Shown here: positions 1 through 7,814 of the stretch, piece after piece | Numbering within the stretch: position 1 is the stretch's first letter | Layout: every line of letters begins with the position of its first letter | DNA from: CAYMOV01 sp964392085 | GTDB taxonomy: Bacteria; Oederibacteriota; Muellerivitia; Muellerivitales; Muellerivitaceae | Reading direction: 5' to 3' | Assembly (NCBI GenBank): GCA_964392085.1 | Contig: CAYMOV010000045.1 | Span: forward strand, 1-19,230 | Length of the DNA stretch: 19,230 nt | Notes under the pieces: generated by a model | The model's input: only the letters and a program-made list of their open reading frames with translations | Databases searched by the model: none | Told to the model about the DNA's origin: nothing | Made by a program: the position numbers and the translations under genes

Positions 1-1
1 C

Positions 2-379
2 CTGGTCACCTTGGCCGGTCATATCCGCATCGACGATTACGCCATCATCGGGGGGCTCACGCCCCTCCACCAATTCGTACGGATCGGGAAGTACGCGATG
101 GTCGGGGGCGGCCTGAGGGTCCCGATGGACATCACCCCCTTCATGATGGCGGCGGGGGAACCCATCACCATTTCCGGCCTCAACCAGGTCGGGTTGGAGC
201 GGAACGGATTCACGCCGGAGCGGCTCAAGGTCCTCAAGGACGCCTATCGGGTCATCTTCCGGAAAAGCCTGACGCTCAAGGAATCCCTGGCGGCGCTCCA
301 GAAGGATTTCCCGCAGAACGAGGACATCACCTACTTGTTGGAGTTCCTCTCGACCTCGTCCCGCGGTATTACAAGATAA
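2..379 (+). CDS. lpxA: LpxA, UDP-N-acetylglucosamine acyltransferase (3' part; 5' end outside window)
   Basis: LpxA carries out the first step of lipid A synthesis in the cytoplasm, moving a hydroxyacyl chain from acyl carrier protein to the 3-position of UDP-GlcNAc (or to UDP-GlcNAc3N in some lineages). The frame is open from base 2, so the gene begins upstream. The 125 visible codons match the end of the left-handed beta-helix and the helical C-terminal domain. Seen here are LAGH and LHQF, each with a His conserved in LpxA, then GGLTPLHQF, a VGGG turn, AAGEP, the GLNQVGLERNGF segment that opens the C-terminal domain, and an SSRGITR ending close to the STRGLIR of the E. coli enzyme. The catalytic His lies upstream of the window. 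Its TAA stop shares one base with the ATG of lpxI, which suggests translational coupling. Family assignment is very secure; acyl-chain and substrate choice cannot be judged. Confidence 0.94.
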   Translation: MVTLAGHIRIDDYAIIGGLTPLHQFVRIGKYAMVGGGLRVPMDITPFMMAAGEPITISGLNQVGLERNGFTPERLKVLKDAYRVIFRKSLTLKESLAALQKDFPQNEDITYLLEFLSTSSRGITR

Positions 380-1257
380 TGACTCAACACCGGGCTGATC
401 GGCAGGCGGGCCGAACCGGGTCTTCGATCCTGAAGCCGGGCGAGCCCATCGGATTGATCGCCGGGAACGGTGAACTGCCGTCGGCATTCTCCCGGGAGGC
501 CAAGCGCCGGGGCCATCCCCTCTATATCGTCGGGGTGGAGGGGGAAGCCCCAAAATCCTTGGCCCGTTGGGGCACCGAGACGAAGTTCCTTCCCGTGGGC
601 CGCTTGGGCGCCCTCCTGGCCTTTTTCAAAAAGCACCAGGTCCGATGGGCCGCCATGGAAGGCCAGGTCCACCTCTCCCATTTGTTCCGCATCGCTTTCG
701 TCCCAGGTCAAGTGGACCTGAAGGCCATTTCGCTCCTCCTGCGCCAAAAGGACCGGTCCGGTCCCGCCATGATGAAGGCGGTGGCCGGCGAGCTGGAGAA
801 GTCCGGCACCCGCCTCTTGGACTGCCGGACATTCCTCGACACCCTCGTGGCCGAGGAGGGGGTCCTGACGCGAACCCGACCCAAAGGGGAAGCGGCCGAC
901 ACGATCCCCTTCGGCCTGGTTCAGGCCCGGCGGTTCTCCGAATGGAAGGTGGGGCAGACCCTGGTGGTCCGCCGCCGCGCCGTGGTGGCCGTGGAGGCCG
1001 CCGAGGGCACCGACGAGACCATCCTCCGGGGCGGTCGGGTGGGGCGGCCCGGCACCGTGGTCATCAAGGTGGCCGGCCCTTCGCATGATTGGCGTTTCGA
1101 CGTTCCGACCGTGGGGCCGGCCACGATCCTGGCCCTGGTCCGGGCCCAAGCGGCGGGAATGGTGGTCGAGGCGGGGGCGGCCTTCATCCTCCAACGCGAT
1201 AAAACCCTCGCCCTGGCTGATCGCCACCATCTTTTCCTCCAGGCCGTTCGGCGATAA
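379..1257 (+). CDS. lpxI: LpxI, UDP-2,3-diacylglucosamine pyrophosphatase
   Basis: LpxI hydrolyses UDP-2,3-diacylglucosamine to lipid X and UMP, the fourth lipid A step. It replaces the unrelated LpxH found in E. coli. The 292-residue length fits the DUF1009/LpxI family. Visible features are the N-terminal GLIAGNGELP loop (about residues 25-34), MEGQVH (about 94-99), KAISLLLRQKDRSG (about 115-128) and the C-terminal VIKVAGPSHDWRFDVPTVGP (about 228-247). Asp241 of RFD is likely the counterpart of the Asp225 studied in Caulobacter LpxI; that equivalence is an inference. The ATG overlaps the lpxA stop as TAATG. I keep this start although it adds about 22 residues before the usual beginning, because no better start with a ribosome site is visible. 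The lpxA-lpxI order is common in bacteria lacking LpxH, and lpxB would be expected nearby but is not in this window. Confidence 0.94.
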   Translation: MTQHRADRQAGRTGSSILKPGEPIGLIAGNGELPSAFSREAKRRGHPLYIVGVEGEAPKSLARWGTETKFLPVGRLGALLAFFKKHQVRWAAMEGQVHLSHLFRIAFVPGQVDLKAISLLLRQKDRSGPAMMKAVAGELEKSGTRLLDCRTFLDTLVAEEGVLTRTRPKGEAADTIPFGLVQARRFSEWKVGQTLVVRRRAVVAVEAAEGTDETILRGGRVGRPGTVVIKVAGPSHDWRFDVPTVGPATILALVRAQAAGMVVEAGAAFILQRDKTLALADRHHLFLQAVRR

Positions 1258-1301
1258 TCCTTAAGCAGTTCGAAACCGTTTTCCATCCTCGAGGAGACCC
1301 C

Positions 1302-2399
1302 ATGATTCCCCTGGCGCAACCGCAGGTTGGCTCGAAAGAAATCCAGGCGCTCGCACGGGTGGTGAAGTCGCGGGTGTTGGCCTCGGGCCGTGAAGTTTCC
1401 CAATTCGAGGCCGGGTTCGCGGGATACCTGGGACTCGACCCGGCCCAGGCCGTCGCGGTTTCCAACGGCACCACGGCCCTGCACGCGGCCCTAACACCCC
1501 TCGGCTTGAAGGCGGGCGACGAGGTCCTCACCACGCCTTTCACCTTCATCGCCACCGCCAACAGCGTCTTCCACGCCGGGGCCAAACCCAGGTTCGCCGA
1601 CATCAATCCCTTCACCTACAACCTCGACCCGGGGGCGGCCAAGGCCGCGCTGGACAAGGGGGGAAAGAAGACCAAGGCGATCCTGGCGGTGCACCTTTTC
1701 GGCCACCCGGCGGACCTCCGGGGGCTTTCCGCCCTCTGCAAGAAGAAGGGTTTGGCCCTGATCGAGGACTGCGCCCAGGCCCATGGGGCCGAAGTGGAGG
1801 GCCGCAAGGTCGGCACCTTCGGCCGGACGGCCGCCTTCTCGTTCTACGCCACCAAGAACCTGCCCTGCGGCGAGGGCGGTATGGTGACGGCCAAGTCCCC
1901 GAAGGACGCGGCGCGGGTCCGGTCCCTCATCAACCATGGCCGGGGGCCCAGCGGCCACGAAACCATCGGCTACAACTACCGGCTCAACAACCTGGCGGCC
2001 GCCGTCGGCCTTTGCCAACTGGAACGGCTGGAGGCCTTCAACAACGCCCGCCGGGCCAACGCCGCGTTTTATCGGGACCTGTTGACCGGCGTGAAGGGCT
2101 TGGTCCTTCCGGTGGAATGGCCCGGCTTCAAGCACGTTTACCACCAGTTCACGGTCCTGGCCCCGGATCGGGATCTCTTATCGGCTGAGCTGAGGAAGCG
2201 CGGCGTGGACAGCAAGCCTTTCTATCCCCGGATCGTGCCCCAGGAGCCGGCCTACCTGGCCCTGGGCTACGGCCGTGAGAAACTGCCGGTGGCCCTCGAC
2301 GCCGCGGCCCGGTGCCTGTCCCTGCCCGTCCATCCCGGCATCGGCGCCAAGGAAGTTCGGTTCATCGCCCGGCAGATCCGCGAAATCCTCGCCTCGTGA
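1302..2399 (+). CDS. DegT/DnrJ/EryC1/StrS-family PLP-dependent sugar aminotransferase
   Basis: This 365-residue protein is a fold-type I aminotransferase of the DegT family. Such enzymes move an amino group, usually from glutamate, onto a keto-sugar nucleotide. The PLP-binding lysine is K185 in FYATKNLPCGEGG. Other landmarks are SNGTTALH (54-61, phosphate binding), TTPFTFIATANS (77-88), HLFGHPADL (131-139), IEDCAQAHGA with Asp156 and Gln159 under the PLP ring, and GYNYRLNN (223-230), where the partner subunit contributes to the active site. Length and ending are normal, so it looks intact. A GAGGAG site lies 5 bases before the ATG. It sits 44 bases after lpxI and overlaps the next gene as GTGA. 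The position suggests an amino sugar for lipid A or a surface glycan. A GnnB role (making UDP-GlcNAc3N for LpxA) is possible, but GnnA, an oxidoreductase of the Gfo/Idh type, is not seen here. ArnB-like or O-antigen roles are alternatives; the exact substrate is unknown. Confidence 0.92.
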   Translation: MIPLAQPQVGSKEIQALARVVKSRVLASGREVSQFEAGFAGYLGLDPAQAVAVSNGTTALHAALTPLGLKAGDEVLTTPFTFIATANSVFHAGAKPRFADINPFTYNLDPGAAKAALDKGGKKTKAILAVHLFGHPADLRGLSALCKKKGLALIEDCAQAHGAEVEGRKVGTFGRTAAFSFYATKNLPCGEGGMVTAKSPKDAARVRSLINHGRGPSGHETIGYNYRLNNLAAAVGLCQLERLEAFNNARRANAAFYRDLLTGVKGLVLPVEWPGFKHVYHQFTVLAPDRDLLSAELRKRGVDSKPFYPRIVPQEPAYLALGYGREKLPVALDAAARCLSLPVHPGIGAKEVRFIARQIREILAS

Positions 2400-3130
2400 G
2401 CGCCGCGTCCCCGCTCTTCCGACCCGGCGCAGGCTCCAAGCTGGAGGGAAAGGTCGCCTGGGTGACGGGGGCGGGCGGCGCCTTGGGCCGTGAAATCGCC
2501 ACGGGTTTCGCCCGGGAGGGCGCCGACCTGGTCCTCTGCGACAACGACAAGAAGGCCCTGGACCAGACCGCCTATGAGTGCTCCAAAATCGGCCGCAAGA
2601 CCGTGGCGGGGGTCGTGGACATCACCGACGAGGGGATGACCCGATCCTTCTTCGACAAGTGCCTGGAGAAGGTCGCCAAGGTCGACGTCCTGGTCAACAA
2701 CGCCGGGATCCACCTGCCCGAGGCCAACCTTTGGGAGGTGGAGGCCACGGACTTCAGGCGCATCCTGGAAGTGAACCTGGTCGGGGCCTGGATCTGCACC
2801 AAGCTGGCGGTTCCCGGCATGCGGGAACGCAAGTACGGGCGCATCGTCAACATCAGCTCGGCCCTATCCGTGGTCAACATGGCCAAGTGGGGGCCCTACA
2901 CCTGTTCCAAGGCGGCCCTCAACGCCCTCACCCGGACCTTCGCCGAGGAGAACAAGGGGTTCAACATCCTGGTGAACGGGGTGGAGCCGGGGATGTTCAA
3001 CAGCCGGATGCATCCCGAGATCAACGTGCCGCCCACCCGTCCCATGCCCGACATCCTGTTCTGCGCCACCCTGCCAGAGCGCAGCATCAACGGCCGTTTC
3101 GTCTTCCAGGGCAAGGACACGGGTTGGTGA
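2396..3130 (+). CDS. Short-chain dehydrogenase/reductase (classical SDR, FabG-like)
   Basis: This is an NAD(P)-dependent oxidoreductase with a Rossmann fold, 244 residues from the GTG that overlaps the aminotransferase stop as GTGA. I choose this start because it gives the usual SDR length and puts the first strand about 20 residues in; an in-frame upstream extension would run deep into the previous gene. Motifs are TGAGGALG (24-31, cofactor loop), Asp49 at the end of strand 2 (favours NAD over NADP), NNAG (101-104), Asn127, and the catalytic set Ser155, Tyr168 and Lys172 in NISSA and YTCSK. FabG-like enzymes reduce 3-oxoacyl-ACP, but the family is broad. Sitting directly after a sugar aminotransferase in an lpx operon, it may act on a sugar nucleotide or on an acyl chain bound for lipid A. 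The family is secure, the substrate is not. Confidence 0.9.
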   Translation: MSAASPLFRPGAGSKLEGKVAWVTGAGGALGREIATGFAREGADLVLCDNDKKALDQTAYECSKIGRKTVAGVVDITDEGMTRSFFDKCLEKVAKVDVLVNNAGIHLPEANLWEVEATDFRRILEVNLVGAWICTKLAVPGMRERKYGRIVNISSALSVVNMAKWGPYTCSKAALNALTRTFAEENKGFNILVNGVEPGMFNSRMHPEINVPPTRPMPDILFCATLPERSINGRFVFQGKDTGW

Positions 3131-3164
3131 TGTCGGCCGGTCCCCCGAAACGAGGCCCGAAAAG

Positions 3165-5102
3165 GTGAACGCCATTTCACGAAAACCGCCCCGAAACCAA
3201 ATGCCGACGGCCCCCGCGGCGCCACAACCTCCGGCCTGGTTTTGGGCGGCGGCGTTTGTCCTGGGGTTCGGCCTCCGGTTTTACCGCCTTTCGGACCTGT
3301 CGGTCTGGCCCCTGGTGGACGAATCGGTCCACGCCTGGATCGCCCAGGATTGGACGCGTGGTTGGGACGGCCTTTGGTTCCACTACGTCAGCCAGATGCC
3401 GCCCCTTTATTTCCTCCTCCTCTCTTGGGTCTTCCGCGGCGACGGCGTGGGTTTCCGTTCCCTCTGGGTCCTCCCGGCGGTGGTGTCGTTCCTCACGGCG
3501 CTCCTGGCCTGGGTTTGGACGAGGCGAAGGGACCTCCCGCCAGCCGCTTCCTGGGCGGCCCTCCTCCTGATGGCCTCGTTCTGGCCGGCCTACTTGGGGC
3601 GGTTTTCCCATCCGGCGGTCCTGGTCCCGTTTTGGGAGTTGGGAATCGTGATACTTCTCTTTGAATGGAAAGCCCGGAAGGAATCAACGGCTTGGTTGGC
3701 GGCGCTCGGGCTTTGGACCGGTGCGGGGTTCTACACCTATTTGGCCTGGCCCGTGGCGGCCCTCGCGGGAGCCTCGGGGGTCTGGATCTTGGGGGATCGA
3801 AAGGGACGGGTCCGGGACCTGACCCTTTTCTCCGTCGCGGCGATCTTGGCGGCGTCACCCCTGGTGGTCGTGGCGGTCCAGCGGGGGTTCGGCGGCTATT
3901 ACCGGCACCTCTGGTCCGCCGGAACGCCCGGATGGACCCCCTTGGTTTGGGTGGGGACACTCTGGGATTACCTGAGGTCGATGTGGTTCGGTGTCGGGTC
4001 GATGAACTTCTTCTACACCCCGGCTTGGGGCGGCCTCTGGAGCCCGTTCCTGGGCCTGGGGGTCTTGGCCGGGTTGTGGGAGTCCTATCGACACCGATCC
4101 TCACCCTGGGCCCGATGGGCCATGGTCTGCGCGGGGCTTTTCCTCCTGCCGGGCATGCTCTCGGTCTCCTTGAATCCCCTGAGGATCGTGGCTTGGGTCC
4201 CTCTCGGCGTGGTGTTCGGGGCCTGGGGATGGATCCATTGGACGGATCGCCTGCCGAGGCGTATGCGGACCTGGGCGCTCACGGGATTGGTCCTCCTCTC
4301 CTTCGGATGGGACGCCTACCACTTGGTGGTCCGTTACCCAGGGCTTTGGTCGGAGGGATCGGGATCCTGGGGCCAAATGTCCAAGTCCTGGAAGTTCAAG
4401 CAGGCAGGGGACCTGCTCGTGGAGGAAGCGAAAAAGAACGGACCTGGCCGATACCTGGCGGGTTTCCAGTTGGACCCCGTGGATCAATCCCTGGACCTTG
4501 ACCGGGAAAAATGGGAATCGCCGATGGGGGAGTCCCATTGGGTGGCGCTGGTGGCCGACCAAAACTACCGGCCCTTCCTGGGGGCCCGCTTCAAGGCCTT
4601 GAGGATTTACGACCTGCCCCGGGGCGGGGATTGGGACGGTGGCTCCTGCCTCTATGTGATCCCCTTGGACCCCAATGAGGGTAAATGGGTGGAGGATTGG
4701 TCCCGGACCGACCTAGGTTGGAGGTCGGTGGTGACGGAGGGATTCAAGAGAAGTGAAGGGGAGGGCTACGACGCCGTACTTCGGCGGCTGGCGGAAGTCA
4801 CCCCCTTGGGTTCTGATCCCTTCTTGATGGACCTGGTGGGCGAAAAGACAGCCCTGTTCCATGAACTGGATAGCGCCTACGGCAGTCGGAACAAGACGGA
4901 CAACTTCCACTGGGGACATGACGCACTGGTGGCCGCCCTCCGTTCGGGATACCCCGCCGCCCACCTGTGGAACGAGCTGGGATCCATGCGGGAACTGGCG
5001 GGGGACCGGAAGGGAGCGATCGAGTGCTACCGCAACGCCACCCGGGCGCCCTTCGACGCCACGCCGGCCAAGGAAAACCTGAAAAGATTGCTTGGAATGT
5101 AG
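3165..5102 (+). CDS. GT-C membrane glycosyltransferase (GT39/PMT-ArnT-like) with C-terminal TPR-like tail
   Basis: The product is a 645-residue integral membrane protein. After a short basic, Pro-rich start come about 10-12 hydrophobic segments between residues 25 and 395. The first periplasmic loop carries Asp52-Glu53 in PLVDESVHAW, in the place of the DE motif of PMT, ArnT and related GT-C enzymes, which use a polyprenyl-phosphate sugar donor on the periplasmic face. From about residue 400 the protein is soluble, and residues about 601-634 (WNELGSMRELAGDRKGAIEC onward) read as one TPR helix pair, which may bind a partner or acceptor. The GTG start overlaps the TGA of a 12-codon frame that itself begins on the SDR stop, so coupling is possible. 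An in-frame ATG at 3201 is an alternative but has no ribosome site. Candidate acceptors are lipid A (ArnT-like) or exported protein (PMT-like). The GT-C class is likely, the substrate unknown. Confidence 0.83.
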   Translation: MNAISRKPPRNQMPTAPAAPQPPAWFWAAAFVLGFGLRFYRLSDLSVWPLVDESVHAWIAQDWTRGWDGLWFHYVSQMPPLYFLLLSWVFRGDGVGFRSLWVLPAVVSFLTALLAWVWTRRRDLPPAASWAALLLMASFWPAYLGRFSHPAVLVPFWELGIVILLFEWKARKESTAWLAALGLWTGAGFYTYLAWPVAALAGASGVWILGDRKGRVRDLTLFSVAAILAASPLVVVAVQRGFGGYYRHLWSAGTPGWTPLVWVGTLWDYLRSMWFGVGSMNFFYTPAWGGLWSPFLGLGVLAGLWESYRHRSSPWARWAMVCAGLFLLPGMLSVSLNPLRIVAWVPLGVVFGAWGWIHWTDRLPRRMRTWALTGLVLLSFGWDAYHLVVRYPGLWSEGSGSWGQMSKSWKFKQAGDLLVEEAKKNGPGRYLAGFQLDPVDQSLDLDREKWESPMGESHWVALVADQNYRPFLGARFKALRIYDLPRGGDWDGGSCLYVIPLDPNEGKWVEDWSRTDLGWRSVVTEGFKRSEGEGYDAVLRRLAEVTPLGSDPFLMDLVGEKTALFHELDSAYGSRNKTDNFHWGHDALVAALRSGYPAAHLWNELGSMRELAGDRKGAIECYRNATRAPFDATPAKENLKRLLGM

Positions 5103-5218
5103 AATCAAGGGGGAAGCTGAATCGTCAAATGATCGGTCTTAAATTATAGGTTTATGATTGTTTGAGTTCTTTCATCTGTGTGAATCCGTGGTTGCAATAG
5201 GTCGCTGTTTATCTAGGC
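5103..5218. other. Convergent intergenic gap, no clear terminator
   Basis: The glycosyltransferase gene and lptG end facing each other with 116 bases between them. The stretch is much more AT-rich than its flanks. The best inverted repeat pairs 5125-5134 with 5156-5165 (10 pairs, two of them G-U, 21-base loop). It is AU-rich, has no clear U tract, and I do not call it a terminator. No ORF of note is seen. Confidence 0.5.
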
Positions 5219-6304
5219 TTAGCGGTTGCGGCGCACCATGAGCCACCCGCCCAGCGCGGCGAACACCACGTTGGCCATCCAGCCCGCCAAAATCGGCGGC
5301 AGGACCCCCGACTCGCCCAGCGCCTCCCCCACGCGGATCAATCCCAGGTAGGCGAAGGCCACGAACAGCACGAGGCCGATACTGGTGGCCACCGAACTCC
5401 ACTTGCCCAGGCTCCAGCCCGTGGGCACTCCCAAAAGCACCAAGACCACACAGGCGAAGGGGAAGGCCACCTTCAGGTGAAGTTCGACCAGTTCCTTGTG
5501 GTAATCCTCGCCGTTTTTCTTCAACTGGTCGATGTAAGCCAGCAACTCCGGCATGTTGAGCTCTTGGGCTTCCTTCTGTTCCGCCAGGAAATCATCGGGT
5601 TTCTCTTCGAGGTCCATGGGGAGTTCCTCGAAGGGCTGGGCCAGGATCTCCACCCCATTCTCGTCGAACACCCGCATCCACCCCTTTTGGAAGACCCAGC
5701 GCCCGTCGCGGTAAACGGCGCCTTGGGCGTCGAGGCGGCTCTTGAGGCGGATACCCTGGTCGAATTCCAGCAGGATCACCCCGGTCATGGAGGAGGTGGG
5801 GCCGTCGAACCGGTCGATGTGGTACATGCGGTTGCCCGAGCCCCGCAGGGAGACGTTCGAGCGTTGGGTGGTGTGGGTCACCGCCTTCTTCTCGATCTCG
5901 ACCTGCCGGACGTGCTCGGCCATGGATTTGGTCTTGGGCACCACGGTCTCGTTGAACAGGATGCTCCCCAGGCCCACCAGGGCGCCGGCCATCACCAGGG
6001 GAACGGCCACCTTGAAGAGGTCCACGCCCCCCGCGCGCATGGCGATCAGCTCGCTGGCCTTGCTGAGGGACCCCAGGGAGAACAGGACCCCGAACAGGAC
6101 GGCCAGGGGCACGATCAACAGGAGGTTGAAGGGCAGCTGCAGGACGAAGTACTTGGCGGCCAACAGGAACCCCGCGTGGTTGTCCATCACGAACTTCAGC
6201 TGGTCGAACACCAGGATCACCAGGATGATCACCGAGAAGATCAACAACGACCCCAGGAAGGGGGCGACGAACTCCCGGAGCAGGTATCGGTTGAGGATCT
6301 TCAT
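5219..6304 (-). CDS. lptG: LptG-like permease of the LPS export ABC transporter (YjgP/YjgQ family)
   Basis: LptF and LptG form the inner-membrane dimer that, with the LptB ATPase, extracts LPS from the inner membrane and passes it to LptC and LptA. The 361-residue product has the family layout: three N-terminal membrane helices (about residues 12-34, 55-78, 98-118), a periplasmic beta-jellyroll (about 125-270) and three C-terminal helices. The start at 6304 is chosen because MKILNRYLLREF is the typical family beginning and its ATG overlaps the upstream gene's TGA as ATGA; an AAAGG lies about 7 bases before it. The region between the helices 2 and 3, ASELIAMRAGG, resembles the loop that contacts the ATPase. 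LptG rather than LptF is inferred from gene order (lptF first) and from similarity of the N-terminus; the two paralogues are hard to separate by eye. No lptB is in the window. Confidence 0.9.
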   Translation of the reverse strand: MKILNRYLLREFVAPFLGSLLIFSVIILVILVFDQLKFVMDNHAGFLLAAKYFVLQLPFNLLLIVPLAVLFGVLFSLGSLSKASELIAMRAGGVDLFKVAVPLVMAGALVGLGSILFNETVVPKTKSMAEHVRQVEIEKKAVTHTTQRSNVSLRGSGNRMYHIDRFDGPTSSMTGVILLEFDQGIRLKSRLDAQGAVYRDGRWVFQKGWMRVFDENGVEILAQPFEELPMDLEEKPDDFLAEQKEAQELNMPELLAYIDQLKKNGEDYHKELVELHLKVAFPFACVVLVLLGVPTGWSLGKWSSVATSIGLVLFVAFAYLGLIRVGEALGESGVLPPILAGWMANVVFAALGGWLMVRRNR

Positions 6305-7458
6305 GGGGAGGCCTTTCCCGGCCGTTCGAAGCGGAAGGCTTGGCGTTCCTGGGAGGCCAGACGATACAGGAACCAACCCACGATGAGGAAGGCCGCGTTG
6401 GCCATCCAAAGCCCCACCGAGGGTTGGAGGGTTCCCTTGAGGCTGGAGACCTCCCCCAGGACGAAAATGAGGTAATACACGAAGATCATGCCGACGCCGA
6501 AGGTGAAGGCGATGAAACCCCGACGCCTGAACATGAGCCCCAAAGGCGCCCCGAACCAGGTGACCGCCAGGCAGGCGAAGGGAAGCGAGAGCCTCTTTTG
6601 GTATTCACTTCGGAGCCGCCGGAGCCGTTCGCCGTCCGAGGGGGCCGTTTGCGCCGTGGCCTTGCGCAGTTCCCCCAGGTCCATATCCAGGTAATCCTTC
6701 TGGATCTCCCCCATTTGGGCCAACTGGTTCCCCAAGGTCAACCGGAGGGTCTGCCGCTTGAAGAAAATGCGGTTGAACCCCTCGGGTTGGCCCGGCGATA
6801 GGAAGGTGTTGTAGCCGTCCTGGAGGATCAGGGAGACCTCCATCGTCTTGGGATCGGTCTTCAGTGTCCCGGTCTTGGCGGCGGTGGACCACCAGGAGGA
6901 ATCGGGCGAGGGCTTGGAGAAGATCCGGAGCCCCTCTAGGGTCCCGTTGGAGTCCTGCTGGTCGATATAGAACTCATACCCTTGGAATGCATCGATGAAG
7001 ACCCGTTCCTTGATGGCCACGTTGGCCTTCTGTTGGACGATGCGGAAGGTCCTTTGCTTGAAGGAATAGTTGGAGGCCGGCAGGACCCGGTCGTTGAAAA
7101 AGAGCATGAGCACCGTCGCGAGGACCCCGAACCCCACCAGGGGGGCCACCACGTGGATGATGTGGACGCCGTTGCCTTTGAGCGCGGTGATCTCCAGGTC
7201 GGTGCCGAGGCGGCCCAGGGCCAGGAGGACCGAAACCAACACCGCCATGGGGACGGTCATGGACAGGAAGATGGGGATGATGTTCAGGTAAAGCATCAGG
7301 GCTTGCCCGGCCGGGACGCCCTTATTGAGGACCAGATCCAACAGGCCCAGGATCTTATTGATCAGGAGGAGAAAGGTGAATACGGCCAGGCAAAGCCCGA
7401 AGAGGGGAAGGGTTTCCCGGAGGACATAGCGGTGGATGATCTTCAAGGTGGTCTTCAA
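6301..7458 (-). CDS. lptF: LptF-like permease of the LPS export ABC transporter (YjgP/YjgQ family)
   Basis: This is the partner of the downstream LptG-like permease in the LPS extraction complex. The 385 residues show three N-terminal helices (about 15-35, 55-80, 100-125), a beta-rich periplasmic domain (about 130-280), and three C-terminal helices near LPFACLAVTWFGAPLG, GFIAFTFGVGMIFVYYLIF and LWMANAAFLIVGWFLY. The loop LGTDLEITALKGNG matches the cytoplasmic ATPase-contact loop of the family. The start is uncertain: an in-frame TGA at 7462-7464 limits it, and only TTG codons are available (7458, or 7446, which would give a start nearer the family norm). A GAGG sits just before the first TTG. 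An extended -10-like element lies about 95 bases upstream. The F versus G label rests on order and N-terminal similarity. Confidence 0.9.
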   Translation of the reverse strand: MKTTLKIIHRYVLRETLPLFGLCLAVFTFLLLINKILGLLDLVLNKGVPAGQALMLYLNIIPIFLSMTVPMAVLVSVLLALGRLGTDLEITALKGNGVHIIHVVAPLVGFGVLATVLMLFFNDRVLPASNYSFKQRTFRIVQQKANVAIKERVFIDAFQGYEFYIDQQDSNGTLEGLRIFSKPSPDSSWWSTAAKTGTLKTDPKTMEVSLILQDGYNTFLSPGQPEGFNRIFFKRQTLRLTLGNQLAQMGEIQKDYLDMDLGELRKATAQTAPSDGERLRRLRSEYQKRLSLPFACLAVTWFGAPLGLMFRRRGFIAFTFGVGMIFVYYLIFVLGEVSSLKGTLQPSVGLWMANAAFLIVGWFLYRLASQERQAFRFERPGKASP

Positions 7459-7553
7459 GCCTCAGCCGAGTTGTGGGGGCCATCCCCGAAGGGTTCCGCT
7501 TGGGGGTGAGGGCCCGGTCCGCCCGACCCGGGATCCGGTTGGGTGGAGGCCGC

Positions 7554-7562
7554 AGTATAACA
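7554..7562 (-). promoter_or_regulatory. Putative extended -10 promoter element for lptF-lptG
   Basis: Read on the minus strand this is TGTTATACT, a TGn extended -10 followed by a 5/6 match to TATAAT. No good -35 is seen 16-18 bases upstream, which is normal for extended -10 promoters. It lies about 95 bases before the lptF start in an otherwise GC-rich region. Confidence 0.4.
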
Positions 7563-7713
7563 TCCTGTTCCGGGGCCTCGGGCTCCGGAGGGAACCACGA
7601 TAAGGTCGGGTACTGGGAGTTTAGGTCACCCGGGAGGGTCTGGTGGAGGCCCGAAGCCGCTCCAAAACCTCCGGAGGGGGTCCGTCCCGCCCCCTGGCCC
7701 GCGGATATTCCCT

Positions 7714-7719
7714 TATAAT
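7714..7719 (+). promoter_or_regulatory. Putative -10 box for the sprA operon
   Basis: A perfect TATAAT stands out in very GC-rich surroundings, about 95 bases before the sprA start. No TTGACA-like -35 is visible at 16-18 bases upstream, so an activator or an alternative sigma factor may be needed. Transcription would start near 7726. Confidence 0.45.
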
Positions 7720-7778
7720 GACCCTAACCGCCCATGATCTTCTGACCCTGTATCCGGGGAACGAAATGTCCCCGGCGC

Positions 7779-7806
7779 GGTCCATATAGGTGGGCCCCCT
7801 ATGGCC
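7779..7806 (+). promoter_or_regulatory. Leader hairpin immediately before sprA start
   Basis: An imperfect stem pairs GG-CCATA-GG (7779-7790, with a one-base and a two-base bulge) with CCTATGGCC (7798-7806) around a 7-base loop. It ends 8 bases before the TTG at 7815 and leaves no room for a ribosome site there. It could limit translation of this very large outer-membrane protein, but this is inference from pairing alone. Confidence 0.3.
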
Positions 7807-7814
7807 CCAACCCC

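Larger units (their letters stand above)
7459..7814. promoter_or_regulatory. Divergent control region between lptF and sprA
   Basis: These 356 bases contain no convincing gene. They hold one -10-like element pointing toward lptF and another toward sprA, a hairpin next to the sprA start, and a perfect 10-base palindrome CCTCCGGAGG at 7668-7677. A long 5' leader (about 90 bases) is implied on each side. I see no riboswitch that I recognise. Confidence 0.55.

Noticed and set aside
2312..2395. In-frame upstream extension of the SDR gene
   Set aside because: It would overlap the aminotransferase by 88 bases and add a Pro/Arg-rich tail unlike SDRs. The GTG at 2396 gives the normal length and a GTGA overlap.
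5125..5165. Inverted repeat as a bidirectional terminator between the convergent genes
   Set aside because: The stem is AU-rich with two wobble pairs and a 21-base loop, and there is no clear T tract on either side.
5477..6475. A 332-codon plus-strand frame opposite lptG
   Set aside because: It is antisense to a clear membrane protein gene and has His/Gln/Glu-rich composition typical of a shadow.
7668..7677. Palindrome CCTCCGGAGG as an operator
   Set aside because: It is short and made of the commonest local bases; a similar 8-base palindrome occurs at 7583-7590. Nothing links it to a regulator.
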